Assembly (NCBI GenBank): GCA_030340625.1
Contig: JAOPHQ010002879.1
Coordinates: 1 to 64,000 of the forward strand
Origin: Merluccius polli
Lineage: Eukaryota; Chordata; Actinopteri; Gadiformes; Merlucciidae
Length of the DNA: 64,000 bases
Direction: 5' to 3'
The notes beneath the pieces were generated by a model, which was given only the letters and a program-made list of their open reading frames with translations, did not search any database and had not been told where the DNA came from. Position numbers and translations under genes: made by a program. This document shows positions 24,175 to 37,008 of this stretch, piece by piece. Numbering within the stretch: the stretch's first letter is position 1; each line of letters opens with the position of its first letter.

Positions 24175-24916
24175 CCTCCCCCCCCCCCCCCCCAGAGCGT
24201 CCTGAGGTGTCTCTCCTCCAGAGGAGCCCCTCCTCCCCAGTGGTGTGCCATGCTACAGGCTTCTACCCTGACAAGGTGGTGGTGTTCTGGATGAGAGACG
24301 GCGATGAGCTTTATGAGCATGTGGACCATGGGGAGGTCCTCCCCAACCCCGACGGGACCTTCCAGGTCAGCGTGGACCTGGACCTGGCGTCGGTCCCACA
24401 GGAGGACTGGCGGAGGTACGAGTGTGTGGTCCAGCTGAAAGGCATCGAGGACATCTCTACCCGACTGGACCCGGCCCTCATCAGGACCAACTGGGGAAAG
24501 ACCGGCCCTGGAAGGGATGGAGGTAGGAACACCTGTCTCACCACCTCCACCTGACCTCAGCACAACCACTGGTCTACCTGGACACACCTGAAGCTACGTG
24601 GTGAACACACCGCTCTCATGAAGCGCTCACTTCAGCGGACCACGTTGGATTGTGGGTAAATAAGTCGTACTGATAGGACAAGATGTGTCGTATTATTACA
24701 CACCTCATTTTCTTTTCTTGATTTACCTGAAGGGGTCAAGAATGACATCACCACCCCCATCATCATCGCTGTTCTCATCCTCGCTGCTGTTGCTGCTGTT
24801 GGTGTTGCTGGAGTCTTTGTGTACAAGAAGAGGAGCGGTGAGTGAATCACACTATCATCTGAAGCACCGACTCGCTGGTGATTTAAATGTGTTTTTAATG
24901 TTTTTACAACTACTAC

Positions 24917-24963
<47 letters not shown>

Positions 24964-25581
24964 GTAGTACTACTGCTACTACTACTGCTACTACTACTAC
25001 TACTACTACTATGTTGATCTAGATACATGGAGCTCACTGGACTATACAGCTCTGTTGATCCAGATAACTTCATGACTTCTCCTCCTCACGTTCTGCTACT
25101 TACCAGGTTCTCACAGCAGCTCTGGGAACAGTGAGGAACAGAGTCCAGCTCCTGAGGCCCAACCTCTCAACACATTGTCAGTATTTTGTGACATCACAAT
25201 GTTTTAGACTAGAGGATGGGTGGGAGGGTGATTATATAGATACAGTACAGCATCACAGTAATAGTAATATAATAACAGTACTTCATCATAGTAACAGTAA
25301 TATTGTAACAGTACTTCATCACAGTAATATTGTAACAGTACTTCATGACAGTAATTGAAATATTATAACTACTTTGTCACAGTAATAATAATATTATAAC
25401 AGTACTTCATCACAGTAATAATAATATTATAACAGTACTTCATGACAGTAACAGTAATATTGTAACAGTATATTAACAGTGATATCTTGACTAGTGATAA
25501 ATGTTTTAATCCTGACTTGTGCTTCCTTGCTGTTTAGGGTCAATTCATCATGAAGAGTCTTCTCATGGTCATCTTCTCTAA
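20281..25581 (+). CDS. MHC class I alpha chain, U-lineage type, gene 2
   Basis: Same six-exon plan as gene 1: leader 20281-20335, alpha-1 21240-21506, alpha-2 22434-22712, alpha-3 24196-24522, TM 24733-24837, tail 25538-25581. Sum 1077 nt, 358 aa, no frame break. Anchor residues Y7, Y59, R84, T143, K146, W147, Y159 and F171 are present. The alpha-1 helix differs strongly from gene 1 (PQYLEMNTGILQVNQQDF versus PQYLERNTRNYQGYQQDF) while alpha-3 is almost identical, the pattern expected of peptide-binding diversity or gene conversion. The tail ends EESSHGHLL, two residues longer than gene 1, so it lacks the acidic dileucine spacing. A relic of the small tail exon kept in gene 3 is visible near 24861 without acceptor and with a damaged donor. 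Confidence 0.93.
20543..20558 (+). promoter_or_regulatory. ISRE/IRF element, intron 1 of class I gene 2
   Basis: GAAACGAAACTGAAAC, same position in intron 1 as in genes 1 and 3. Confidence 0.55.
21770..22007. mobile_element. hAT MITE in class I gene 2 intron 2
   Basis: Inverted ends CAGGGGCGGACT and AGTCCGCCCCTG with an 8-bp duplication TATACAGT (21762-21769, 22008-22015), the hAT hallmark. Gene 1 has the empty site near 11066. The inside has T, C and AATCGCGCA motifs and no coding region. Confidence 0.88.
22713..24195. repeat. 37-bp minisatellite expansion in class I gene 2 intron 3
   Basis: After about 450 bp of unique intron shared with the other genes, about 24 copies of a unit (TACTTAAGTACAGTTTAACC plus CAGAGAAATACTTTTGA) fill about 23180-24070, followed by CT and C tracts. 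Genes 1 and 3 carry only one or two copies. Confidence 0.93.
24907..25537. repeat. (CTA)n and CAGTAACAGTAATATTG repeats, gene 2 intron 5
   Basis: Short triplet tract (24907-25010), about 230 bp of unique sequence, then about eight copies of the 30-bp repeat. Homologous to, but much shorter than, gene 1. Confidence 0.88.
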
Positions 25582-27130
25582 ACCAGGAAGGAGGGGATTG
25601 ATCATCATTTATAATCCTTACAGCAGGCTTGGGACTTCAGATAACTGCTACCTTTGATAAATTACAAAAACATTCATAATTACTTTTATTTTGAAAGCAA
25701 CCATCAATCCATAAGAAAAGTGTGAATATATATCAAATCATTGTATACTCACTAAAATTGTGGCTTTGAATATTTGAATGAGGAATTGCTTGACTTATGA
25801 ATGATTTCATGAATTATTATTAATGTTCAAGATTTTGTATATAATGTTGATTAATATGATTATTGTAATACAGAAATCAAGACAGCGGCCGTCAATGTGC
25901 TGCGACGATTCCTCAATGAGATCTTTTATACAATATATCACTTACCTGGAAACAATAATCACTTCAGTCTTTTATATCAATATTTTAGAGTTCATCATTT
26001 GGGTTTAGGTTTTGTGTGATTTATAATGAACATTAGAAGCAGTTTCTTCTTATTTGTGCTGTTGTAGTGTATTTTCTGATATACATTTACAGGTTATTCT
26101 ACTTCTTTCTTTTATTCATTGTATTTCACTCATTCTTTATATGTAGAACAGGCACGTGCAGAGGGGGGGCTATGGGCCCGAGCCCCTGCCCCTTTCCCTC
26201 TGAAGGACCAAAGTGCCCTTTTGAGTGGTCATTTAAATTTCCGTTATCGGCCCCGTGTCAATAATCGCGCATCAGAAATCCAACGGCAGCACCCCCCGCT
26301 CAACAATCGTGCAATATAAAGCCTCTCCCATTTTCGACTTTGAGCCCCTGCCCCTCAAAGGGTCTCTGCACGGCCCTGATGTAGAATACTGCTGTGTCAT
26401 GAGAGAACATCCTGTGTCTCTCTGTGAACTAAGTAGGGGGAGTCCTGAGGGCCTGCTGAGGGGCAGCAGGATGCCTGATGACCCCAAACTAATGAAAAGA
26501 TGTCCTGATCACCTGAGAAAGTGTCTCCATATGTGGCTTAAGACAGGGAGCTGTTTGTGTTGTGTTGTAGATCTGAGGGTGTATTGTTTCGGCTTGCTGG
26601 ACTGTCACGTATGGTCTGGCTCAGGCCTATAAGAAGTGTGTGCATTAGAGAGGATAAGGAGTTTCGGACCCCATTGGGGGATTCGGACTCAGATTCGGAG
26701 AAGATTCGGCCGCCATTCAGATGCATAGAATGTCATCCCGCTTGTGTTCTCTGTTAAATAAAAAGTTATTTACTCAGACACTTTTGGGAGCGGACCTCCA
26801 TCATTTCATCATCCACAGACCAGTATTCTGGCAGCTGAGAAGAATATACTACAATATCAAATAAAGTTTCCAAAATTCCAATTCCAGTCTGTTATTTATA
26901 TTATTAATATTACTAATATTTGATAAATGACGTGTCAAACTGAGTCCTTCATGTAGTCTGTACCATAAATACATGGTTTAGAAACACTTTAACAGCATTC
27001 TTGCCAACAACACAAGCTAGGTTATGAGTTACAAAACTGAATTATTATTACAAATGAGTATAAATGTACAAGAGCAATGCTATTTAATTCATTTATAACT
27101 CAATATATGTACATGAAAACTACATGAAAC
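25582..27130 (+). other. Class I gene 2 3'UTR and downstream flank
   Basis: Homologous to 15632-16950, with AATAAA near 26757 and 26860, interrupted by a hAT element at 26149-26378. It joins directly to the orphan VIP exon flank at about 27130 (ACATGAAACTGTCAAGTG). No other gene is seen. Confidence 0.65.
26149..26378. mobile_element. hAT MITE in class I gene 2 3' region
   Basis: Ends CAGGCACGTGCAGAGG and CTCTGCACGGCCCTG with an 8-bp duplication ATGTAGAA (26141-26148, 26379-26386). Unit 1 holds the empty site near 16200. Confidence 0.86.
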
Positions 27131-27168
27131 TGTCAAGTGATAGATGGTGTGTGTCTCTGTCTCTCCAG

Positions 27169-27297
27169 TGATGATGGTTCAGTGGGCGAGGCGGTGAAGC
27201 GACACACCGACGCCATCTTTACAGACAACTACAGCCGCTTCCGCAAACAGATGGCGGTGAAGAAGTACCTCACCTCAGTCCTCACAGGAAAGAGAAG
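27169..27297 (+). pseudogene. vip: Orphan VIP exon, copy 2
   Basis: 129-bp exon identical to copy 1 and to the vip gene exon, with intact acceptor and donor and an intact VIP peptide with GKR. It is flanked on the right by vip intron sequence (27320-27590) that lacks the PHI exon. No solo LTR precedes it, unlike copy 1. Confidence 0.9.
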
Positions 27298-27804
27298 GTA
27301 CTGTCTGTCTGTCTGTCTGTATATATTCATATATATTCATATATGTGATATAATATATACCATGATGTTCTATAATATAAGATACTATTTATATGATATG
27401 TAATATATGTACTGTAATGTTATATAACGTAACATTGTAAAAAGAGGTGTTGGGCTCTAGACAGGACAAGGAGCTTATTTCTCACTTCCACATTCACGTT
27501 CATCACTTATGTATTTTTTAAATATTGCGTACATTCAAATATTTTACTGCATGTAGACTAAAGCAAACATTTCAGGTGGTGGGCTAGGGTTGAAACATAG
27601 GGTTAGGGTTAGTTCAAACATAGGGTTAGGGTTAGTTCAAACATAGGGTTAGGGTTAGTTAAAACATAGGGTTAGGGTTAGTTAAAACATAGGGTTAGTT
27701 AAAAAGGAAATTTAAAACAGAGTTAGTTAAAACACAAGGGCAGTGCCAGGGTTAGGGTTAGGATTGGGGTTAAGACAGACCTCATGGAGGGGTAGGGTTA
27801 GGGT

Positions 27805-29337
27805 CAGTGCCGGTTCTAACCTCCATGGGGCCCTAAGCAAAATCCTGTTAAGGGGCCCTCCTATCTGAACTCTGCGGGCCAAAATATAACCATGTTTTAC
27901 AGTCACCTTTACTAGTCTTGTCTTTGGGGTAAGAAAAATCCTGTCTTGGTTTGAATGGACCTCTGCGCACAAACTCAGTTCGCATAGAGTCTGTTAAGAC
28001 TGGAGGCCAGTCTGCTGGGTCATTTGGTGGAGCGGTTTTAGGGTCTGTGCTGCTTGTACTGGCTGTTCAAAAGTGACTTATATTAACACTACATGAGTTA
28101 AAAGTAATTGTTTCAAATTCAAATACATTTGAAAAGCCTACAACTAATAGTTGCAATAACCACAGCACAGGCTATAACAATATGAAAAATGACAATAATA
28201 AGTTTCCATATGAACAAAAACCATAACTGTTCAGATAGCCAATGTTGTTATTTAAATGTTATTAAATGAATTACAATGAATATGTTTAATACTTCATGCT
28301 TATAATTTAGACTAGGCCTGCTATGTGTATATCTAGTGTGCAGGCAGCACAGCAAATCAAAATTCAACTAAATATTTAGGCTAGTCAAAGTTAATCCTTT
28401 TGCCTTCTTTCCATTTGATAAAGGCGTTCAGTTGTATCTAAGCCAAGCCAACTAACGTTGGACTGAAATACAGTGATGGGCAGTAGCGTCGACGCTACAA
28501 GCTGTGAGGATGTCACATGCTGTGAGGATGTCATCGCGCCTATCGCATGATTTAGACTTGACGGTTTCGGCAGACAACCCGTTCTCATCCCAACTCGTAA
28601 TATAGGCTACCGACGATTTGTCACGCCCCTAGACGTCTGATACTGATGCCAAAGGTACCCTCCCGCATCTGTGTGAAACGATCTGGGTTCTCATAAACCC
28701 GATCGCGGTGGTAAGAGACGAGCAGAGTCTACAGCGTCCGCTCGCAGAGCAGAGTCTACAGCGTCCGCTCGCAGAGCAGAGTCTACAGCGTCCGCTCGCA
28801 GAGCAGAGTCTACAGCGTCCGCAGTCTACTGTGAAACAATTCACTCCAAAAAGGGTTATGGGTTATGGTTATGGTTATGGTTATGGTTAGCGTAATCTCT
28901 TACCGTGACCGGGTTATTATTGGAGTGAATGGACGCTGTAGACTCTGCTCTGCGAGCGGACGCTGTAGTTGGGATGAGAACGGGCTGCGGTTGAGTATGT
29001 GGGGATTTTTTCGGTCGCAATTGGGTTGCACATTTTTAAAAGTGGTGGGGACAAAATTCAAATTATAAATAGTGGTGGGGACCAGGGCCGGATTAGCCAA
29101 TGCGTTTTCTGGGCACGGGCCCAGGGGCCCGGCCATAGAGGGGGCCCGGCGTTCAGATCTTTTTTTTTTTTTTCCCGCGGTAATTCCGCTTCATCTTCTT
29201 ATCATTGTAGGCACTAGCTGTCGCTATAGGCTACCTGTCGCAAGTTTGACTGAAGTGGAGACGGGGGGAGGGGCCTTAATTAACCTGCGGGGCCCTACGC
29301 AACTTGCGTAGTGTGCGTATAGGGAGAACCGGCTATG
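27805..29337. mobile_element. 1.5-kb composite hAT element inside the minisatellite
   Basis: Ends CAGTGCCGGTTCTAA and GAGAACCGGCTATG, with an 8-bp duplication GTTAGGGT (27797-27804, 29338-29345), so it inserted into a TTAGGG-bearing array. Inside are about four copies of GAGCAGAGTCTACAGCGTCC (28720-28820) and their inverted counterpart (28925-28970), and a second element start (CAGGGCCGGATTAGCC near 29092). No transposase is recognised. Confidence 0.78.
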
Positions 29338-31993
29338 GTTAGGGTTCCACATCCTCCATAGGGTTAGGGTTCCACATCCTCTTCTAGGGTTAGGGTTCCA
29401 CATCCTCCATAGTGTTAGGGTTCCACATTCTCCCATAGGGTTAGGGTTCCACATCCTCCATAGGGTTAGGGTTCCACATCCTCCATAGGGTTAGGGTTCC
29501 ACATCCTCTTCTAGGGTTAGGGTTCCACATCCTCCCATAGGGTTAGGGTTCCACATCCTCCATAGGGTTAGGGTTCCACATCCTCCCATGGGGTTAGGGT
29601 TCCACATCCTCCCATAGGGTTAGGGTTCCACATCCTCCCATAGGGTTAGGGTTCCACATCCTCCATAGGGTTAGGGTTCCACATCCTCCATAGGGTTAGG
29701 GTTCCACATCTTCCCATAGGGTTAGGGTTCCACATCCTCCCATAGGGTTAGGGTTCCACATCCTCTTCTAGGGTTAGGGTTCCACATCCTCCATAGGGTT
29801 AGAGTTCCACATCCTCCATAGGGTTAGGGTTCCACATCCTCCCATAGGGTTAGGGTTCCACATCCTCCATAGGGTTAGGGTTCCACAACCTCCCATAGGG
29901 TTACGGTTCCACATCCTCCCATAGGGTTAGGGTTCCACATCCTCTTCTAGTGTTAGGGTTCCACATCCTCCATAGGGTTAGAGTTCCACATCCTCCATAG
30001 GGTTAGGGTTCCACATCCTCTTCTAGGGTTAGGGTTCCACATCCTCCATAGGGTTAGGGTTCCACATCCTCCCATAGGGTTAGGGTTCCACATCCTCCAT
30101 AGGGTTAGGGTTCCACATCCTCTTCTAGGGTTAGGGTTCCACATCCTCCCATAGGGTTAGGGTTCCACGTCCTCTTCTAGGGTTAGGGTTCCACATCCTC
30201 TTCTAGGGTTAGGGTTCCACATCCTCCCATAGGGTTAGGGTTCCACATCCTCTTCTAGGGTTAGGGTTCCATATCCTCCCATAGGGTTAAGGTTCCACAT
30301 CCTCTTCTAGGGTTAGGGTTCCACATCCTCCCATAGGGTTAGGGTTCCACATCCTCCATAGGGTTAGGGTTCCACATCCTCTTCTAGGGTTAGGGTTCCA
30401 CATCCTCCCATAGGGTTAGGGTTCCACGTCCTCTTCTAGGGTTAGGGTTCCACATCCTCTTCTAGGGTTAGGGTTCCACATCCTCCCATAGGGTTAGGGT
30501 TCCACATCCTCTTCTAGGGTTAGGGTTCCATATCCTCCCATAGGGTTAAGGTTCCACATCCTCTTCTAGGGTTAGGGTTCCACATCCTCCCATAGGGTTA
30601 GGGTTCCACATCCTCCATGGGTTAGGGTTCCACATCCTCCCATAGGGTTAGGGTTCCACATCCTCCATAGGGTTAGGGTTCCACATCCTCCCATAGGGTT
30701 AGGGTTCCACATCCTCCCATAGGGTTAGGGTTCCACATCCTCTTCTAGGGTTAGGGTTCCACATCCTCCATAGGGTTAGAGTTCCACATCCTCTTCTAGG
30801 GTTAGGGTTCCACATCCCCTTCTAGGGTTAGGGTTCCACATCCTCCCATAGGGTTAGGGTTCCACATCCTCTTCTAGGGTTAGGGTTCCATATCCTCCCA
30901 TAGGGTTAGGGTTCCACATCCTCTTCTAGGGTTAGGGTTCCACATCCTCCCATAGGGTTAGGGTTCCACATCCTCCATGGGTTAGGGTTCCACATCCTCC
31001 ATAGGGTTAGGGTTCCACATCCTCCATAGGGTTAGGGTTCCACATCTTCCCATAGGGTTAGGGTTCCACATCCTCCCATAGGGTTAGGGTTCCACATCCT
31101 CCCATAGGGTTAGGGTTCCACATCCTCCATAGGTTTAGAGTTCCACATCCTCCATAGGGTTAGGGTTCCACATCCTCCATAGGGTTAGGGTTCCACATCC
31201 TCCCATAGGGATAGGGTTCCACATCCTCCATAGGGTTAGGGTTCCACATCCTCCCATAGGGTTAGGGTTCCAAATCCTCCCATAGGGTTAGGGTTCCACA
31301 TCCTCCCATCGGGTTAGGGTTCCACATCCTCTTCTAGGGTTAGGGTTCCACATCATCCCATAGGGTTAGGGTTCCACATCCTCCCATAGGGTTAGGGTTC
31401 CACATCCCCTTCTAGGGTTAGGGTTCCACATCCTCCATAGGGTTAGAGTTCCACATCCTCTTCTAGGGTTAGGGTTCCACATCCTCTTCTAGGGTTAGGG
31501 TTCCACATCCTCCCATAGGGTTAGGGTTCCACATCCTCTTCTAGGGTTAGGGTTCCATATCCTCCCATAGGGTTAGGGTTCCACATCCTCTTCTAGGGTT
31601 AGGGTTCCACATCCTCCCATAGGGTTAGGGTTCCACATCCTCCATGGGTTAGGGTTCCACATCCTCCATAGGGTTAGGGTTCCACATCCTCCATAGGGTT
31701 AGGGTTCCACATCCTCCCATAGGGTTAGGGTTCCACATCCTCCATAGGGTTAGGGTTCCACATCTTCCCATAGGGTTAGGGTTCCACATCCTCCCATAGG
31801 GTTAGGGTTCCACATCCTCCCATAGGGTTAGGGTTCCACATCCCCTTCTAGGGTTAGGGTTCCACATCCTCCATAGGGTTAGGGTTCCACATCCTCTTCT
31901 AGAGTTAGGGTTCCACATCCCCTTCTAGAGTTAGGGTTCCACATCCTCCCATAGGGTTACGGTTCCACTTCCTCCATAGCGTTAGGGTTCCAG
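29338..31993. repeat. 26-bp TTAGGG-bearing minisatellite, about 100 copies
   Basis: 2.65 kb of TAGGGTTAGGG plus TTCCACATCCTCCCA units in three main variants (CCCATAGGG, CCATAGGG, CTTCTAGGG), with higher-order blocks repeated (for example 30080-30350 resembles 30330-30600). It runs into an fbxo5 3'UTR copy at 31994. Confidence 0.96.
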
Positions 31994-32460
31994 ACTGTGA
32001 CCTTCGCAGGTCATTACCATGGTTACGCCCAGCTTGGGGTTACCCTGGTTACGCCCAGCTTGGGGTTACCAGGGTTACCCATGGTTGGGCTTACCAGGGT
32101 TACCCGCTGGTTGTGGTTACCACTGGTTACGCCCAGGAAGATGTAAAAACATGTAAATGTTAATTGTTTTTAATTTTTTTAAAGAACGTCATGATTTTAA
32201 CAAAATATATATCCGTATATATCTGTAAGACATTGTAGATTGTTTTTACACTGTTTAATAAACATCTCTATAAGAGATTTTACATTTTACGAAGTAATTT
32301 ATAATTATGTGTTCTGTGTAATATCTGAAAACTCTGTCACTCTGTCTGTCCATCATCCATCCATCAGGTCAGACTCTTGTTCTCAGAGTAAAACAGAAAG
32401 CTCTGGGGTTTGGCTGTCAGACATTTAGAGAGGAAACTCATAACATAAACACACACACAC
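31994..32460 (+). pseudogene. fbxo5: fbxo5 3' end fragment (third copy)
   Basis: Starts AGACTGTGACCTTCGCAGG as at 3023, through the 3'UTR and AATAAA, then a version of the downstream flank shortened relative to units 1 and 2. Marks the left end of class I unit 3. Confidence 0.86.
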
Positions 32461-33045
32461 ACACACACACAGTGTAATGTCTGTTTAGGCTCAATATCGC
32501 ATGAACTCAAACGCAAATGAATCAAAAGTGACACTAAAGATGACTTCTATAACTGCGTGTTCGTGTACTTCGGTTATTTTCATTCGACTGTTGTGGTTGC
32601 GCTTCACCTGGAAGCTGATGACGCTGCAGCCTTCCTGGGTTTCTATTGGCTGAGGCCGTCCCTATATGTGCTGTGCGGTAGTGTTGATGTGCTCAGACAG
32701 CAGCAGCCCGCTGCTCCACCACGTCTCCTCATCAGGTGTGTTGCTGTGGAGACGGCAGGATGAAGGCAGGAGGACTAGTCGTGCTGCTGGGACTCTGTCA
32801 CGGTGTCTCTTCAGGTGAGACTGCTTCACAGTCTGTCTTCTGGGTCACAACTGTCTTCGGTTCCTGAAGACACTCTGGTTTTTACTGGCCTTATATTTCC
32901 TGCTTCATCGGAAAATGCGTTTGGTGTGCGAGCTCAAATGTGGCCAATGAATCTACAAGAGGATTCATAACTGACTTGTTCCACTATTTAAACCATATGA
33001 GAAATGATTTTGCGTTGTGTTCCGACCGACTTTATTTTAAGTGAC

Positions 33046-33061
33046 GAAACGAAACTGAAAC
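33046..33061 (+). promoter_or_regulatory. ISRE/IRF element, intron 1 of class I gene 3
   Basis: GAAACGAAACTGAAAC as in genes 1 and 2; upstream promoter boxes at 32616-32623 and 32645-32652. Confidence 0.52.
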
Positions 33062-33105
33062 TTATTATGAAAGTTACCGTTATGATCGGTACTGACGGAC
33101 ATTAA

Positions 33106-33641
33106 AGGTAGGGTGGAGGATGTTGGAAAAACGGTTTGAGCACACAGCATTTAGAAAAACAACAATTCAAAAGTCCAACCCCCTTTCCTCGGCCTCCCCC
33201 CCCGAAGCCACGCCTCCAGAGTACAGGAACGCGCAGCGCTTGTTCCCGAGGGTTCACGACGCTAACGTGTTAGCTTATTTTACTTATAACTATATAATTG
33301 GTTTTCTTTCAGCAGCCCGTGCTATCTGATATGCAGCTAACCAGCCAGTAGCCTCTGAGGGCGCGCGATTCGTTCGTACCCGAAGAGGAGTACGCGCAGA
33401 GGAGGGAGGGGGGAGGGACAAATGGCAGTTGAGTTTGATAGACAAGTCACCATCCAAACATCTTGAACGTAACGCTCATAATGATTGGATGGAGTTTTTT
33501 CAGTCCTGCCCATCCCACAGATGACTATTTTTTTCGGTGTATGTGTCATATCATTTAATTCATTGGTTTCAATCTGTGTGTGAAGGAGATTTTAAGCAAT
33601 ATGGTAAAAAATGCTGCAGGAAAACATCATCCACCCTACCT
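33106..33641. mobile_element. TTAA-type inverted-repeat DNA element (copy 2)
   Basis: 536 bp, same ends and interior as 11220-11751. Left flank TTAA (33102-33105), right flank GTAA. The uninterrupted site is present in gene 2 near 20598 (GACATTAACGTCC). Confidence 0.75.
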
Positions 33642-34585
33642 GTAACGTCCAGTTCACAGCGGATTCATGTCTAGTTTTTAATTTTTAATCAAGTATTTTA
33701 TTAACACTCAGAGATGTTTTATTCGCAGCTGTTTCAGAACCACATTCATATTGTTGGATCCTACTTAACTTGAACTATTTATCAATTCATATAATAGATA
33801 TTTGTATTTTGATACAATACGACTGTCGACGAGTTGACAAGAAAAGCGTTACACATTAAATGTTCACCTTATCAACAGAAGACACATTTAATCTCACTAT
33901 AAATCATTCTGGATTTCAAATCCTTAACAATGTAAATATGTATTTAATTAAAATGCGCAGGTGAATTAAGGAATATACTGATACGGTAAGAATGAAACAT
34001 TGAGTTGAAACGATGTCAAATCACTGTTAGTATGCAAGATTAAAATGAAGCTGTTTGTGTTTTAGTTGAAGCGTTTGGACGGGCAGCGTTGTACTGTAAC
34101 CTGTTGACATGTCAATAAAGTTAAAACAAAACCTCCCGAAATACCTGTAGCCAGGGGGCGGGGCTACATGCTGGGAGGGGACAGGGGGCGGGGCTACATG
34201 CTGGGAGGGGCCATGTGCCTGTCTCTCTGACCGTGATGTACAGTATTAACCTGAAGGTGATGTACAGTATTAACCTGTCTGTCTGTCTGTCTGTCTGCAG
34301 TGATTCACTCTCTGAAGTATTTCGCCACGGGGTCGTCTGGAGTCTCAAACTTCCCAGAGTTTGTGGCTGTTGGGATGGTGGATGAACTTCAGTTTATTTA
34401 CTATGACAGCAACAGTCAGAAAGCAGAACTCAAACAGTCCTGGATGGACCAGGCTCACCAGAGATTACCCACAATACCTGGAGAGGGAAACTGAAAAGTA
34501 TCTGTTTGGCCAGCAGGTCTTCAAAGCCAACATTGAGACTGGGAAGCAGCGCTTCAACCAGACAGGAGGTATGTTTATATATGAT

Positions 34586-34621
<36 letters not shown>

Positions 34622-34689
34622 ACATCCCATAATACTCCTAGAGCAGCACTCACACACAGAGCAGCAGTGGCAGTGTCCTGGCGAGACAC

Positions 34690-35148
34690 ACACAGTTAAC
34701 CTACAAACAGACAGGTAACATACGGACAGACCATTAACCTACAGAAATGTAACCTACAGACATTTAACCTACAGACAGTTAACCTACAGACAGACAGTTA
34801 ACCTCCAGACAGTTAACCTACATACAGACAGTTAACCTAAAGACAGACAGGTAACCTACAGACAGACAGTTAACCTTTAGAAAGTTAGCCTCCCGACAGA
34901 CAGTTAACCTTTAGAAAGTTAGCCTCCCGACAGACAGTTAACCTTTAGAAAGTTAGCCTCCCGACAGACAGTTAATCTATGGACAGTTAACCTGCAGACC
35001 GTTAACCTACAGAGAGACAGTTAACCTACAGACAGGCAGTTAACCTACAGACAGGCAGTTAACCTACAGACAGACAGGTAACCTACAGACAGTTAGCCTC
35101 CAGAGAGACAGTTATTCTACAGACAGTTAACCTCCAGACAGACAGTTA

Positions 35149-35227
<79 letters not shown>
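34690..35227. repeat. ACCTACAGACAGTTA repeat and long (CT)n, gene 3 intron 2
   Basis: About 450 bp of degenerate 15-bp units including a sub-block repeated three times (TTAGAAAGTTAGCCTCC), then about 75 bp of CT before the alpha-2 acceptor. Confidence 0.9.
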
Positions 35228-36110
35228 GTGTCCACATGGTTCAGATGATGGATGGTTGTGAGTGGGATGATGAGGATGATACTACTGATGGTTATAACCA
35301 GCATGGTTATGATGGGGAGGACTTCATAGTGTTGGACCTGAAGAACCTGAGATGGATCGCTCCAACACCACAGGCTTTCATCACCAAACTGAAATGGGAC
35401 CAGAAGAAAGCTTATTTAGCATCCTATGAGATTTACTACAACAAGGAGTGTGTTGATTGGCTGAAGAAGTACCTGGACTATGGGAAGAGCACTCTGCAGA
35501 GAACAGGTAGTCACACGACCCGGTGGGCCCAGGTACTAGGCATGCTGCGGTAGTCGGTGTTACCGGGGTAACGCGGTGTTCGGACATACACCGATGACAT
35601 CACTTGTTGAATAGAAAAAAAAAACATTTGGTTATTTTCCGCGTTGTTTGTTTGCTTGTTTGTTTCTTTAACGGGGACAACGCCGGGACACGCCCAGAAA
35701 AGCGCATTTTGGCCGAATCCCTTCAGTTAAGAACGGCTCCTTCATTTGATTTGACTTGATTCAACCGCCGCCGCCGGAAAGACGCTCTGGACAGGCGATG
35801 CCGTCTGTTTTATTTCCTTTTAACAGCTGACTTTGTTTCTCACTGTCAAAATAAACATTTCCTTTATTTGGTTTATTCCAAAACGTTTGGAAATATTAAA
35901 TCTTTGTTCTGAAATAAGTGACGATTATATCGGTCGGTTCGATGACAAGGTTGACGATCGACCGTCACGACCCTCCCTACATATGTACTGTTTACTGTTA
36001 CTACTGACACTTAAGTACAGTTTAACCCAGAGAAATACTTTTGATACTTAAGTACAATTTAACCCAGAGAAATACTTTTGATATTTGCTCTCTCTCTCTC
36101 TTCCCCCCCC

Positions 36111-36142
<32 letters not shown>

Positions 36143-36964
36143 CTGTCTCTCTCTCTCTCTCTCTCCCTCCCCCCAGAGCGTCCTGAGGTGTCTCTCCTCC
36201 AGAGGAGACCCTCCTCCCCAGTGGTGTGCCATGCTACAGGCTTCTACCCTGACAAGGTGGTGGTGTTCTGGATGAGAGACGGCGATGAGCTTTATGAGCA
36301 TGTGGACCATGGGGAGGTCCTCCCCAACCCCGACGGGACCTTCCAGGTCAGCGTGGACCTGGACCTGGCGTCGGTCCCACGGGAGGACTGGTGGAGGTAC
36401 GAGTGTGTGGTCCAGCTGAAAGGCATCGAGGACATCTCTACCCGACTGGACCCGGCCCGCGTCAGGACCAACTGGGGAAAGACCGGCCCTGGAAGGGATG
36501 GAGGTAGGAACACCTGTCTCACCACCTCCACCTGACCTCATCACAACCACTGGTCTACCTGGACACACCTGAAGCTACGTGGTGAACACACCGCTCTCAT
36601 GAAGCGCTCACTTCAGCGGACCACGTTGGATTGTGGGTAAATAAGTCGTACTGATAGGACAAGATGTGTCGTATTATTACACACCTCATTTTCTTTTCTT
36701 GATTTACCTGAAGGGGTCAAGAATGACATCACCACCCCCATCATCATCGCTGTTCTCATCCTCGCTGCTGTTGCTGCTGCTGGTGTTGCTGGAGTCTTTG
36801 TGTACAAGAAGAGGAGCGGTGAGTGAATCACACTATCATCTGATTGGTAGACGTATAATAACATTAGGATGTTTACCACTGTTACAACACTCATCATTTC
36901 TCTTGATCCTTAGGTTCAGCCAAACACCGACTCGCTGGTGAGTTAAATGTGTTTTTACTGTTTT

Positions 36965-37008
<44 letters not shown>

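Noticed and set aside
29338..31993. True telomere or chromosome end
   Set aside because: TTAGGG motifs are embedded in 26-bp units and unique gene sequence continues on both sides.
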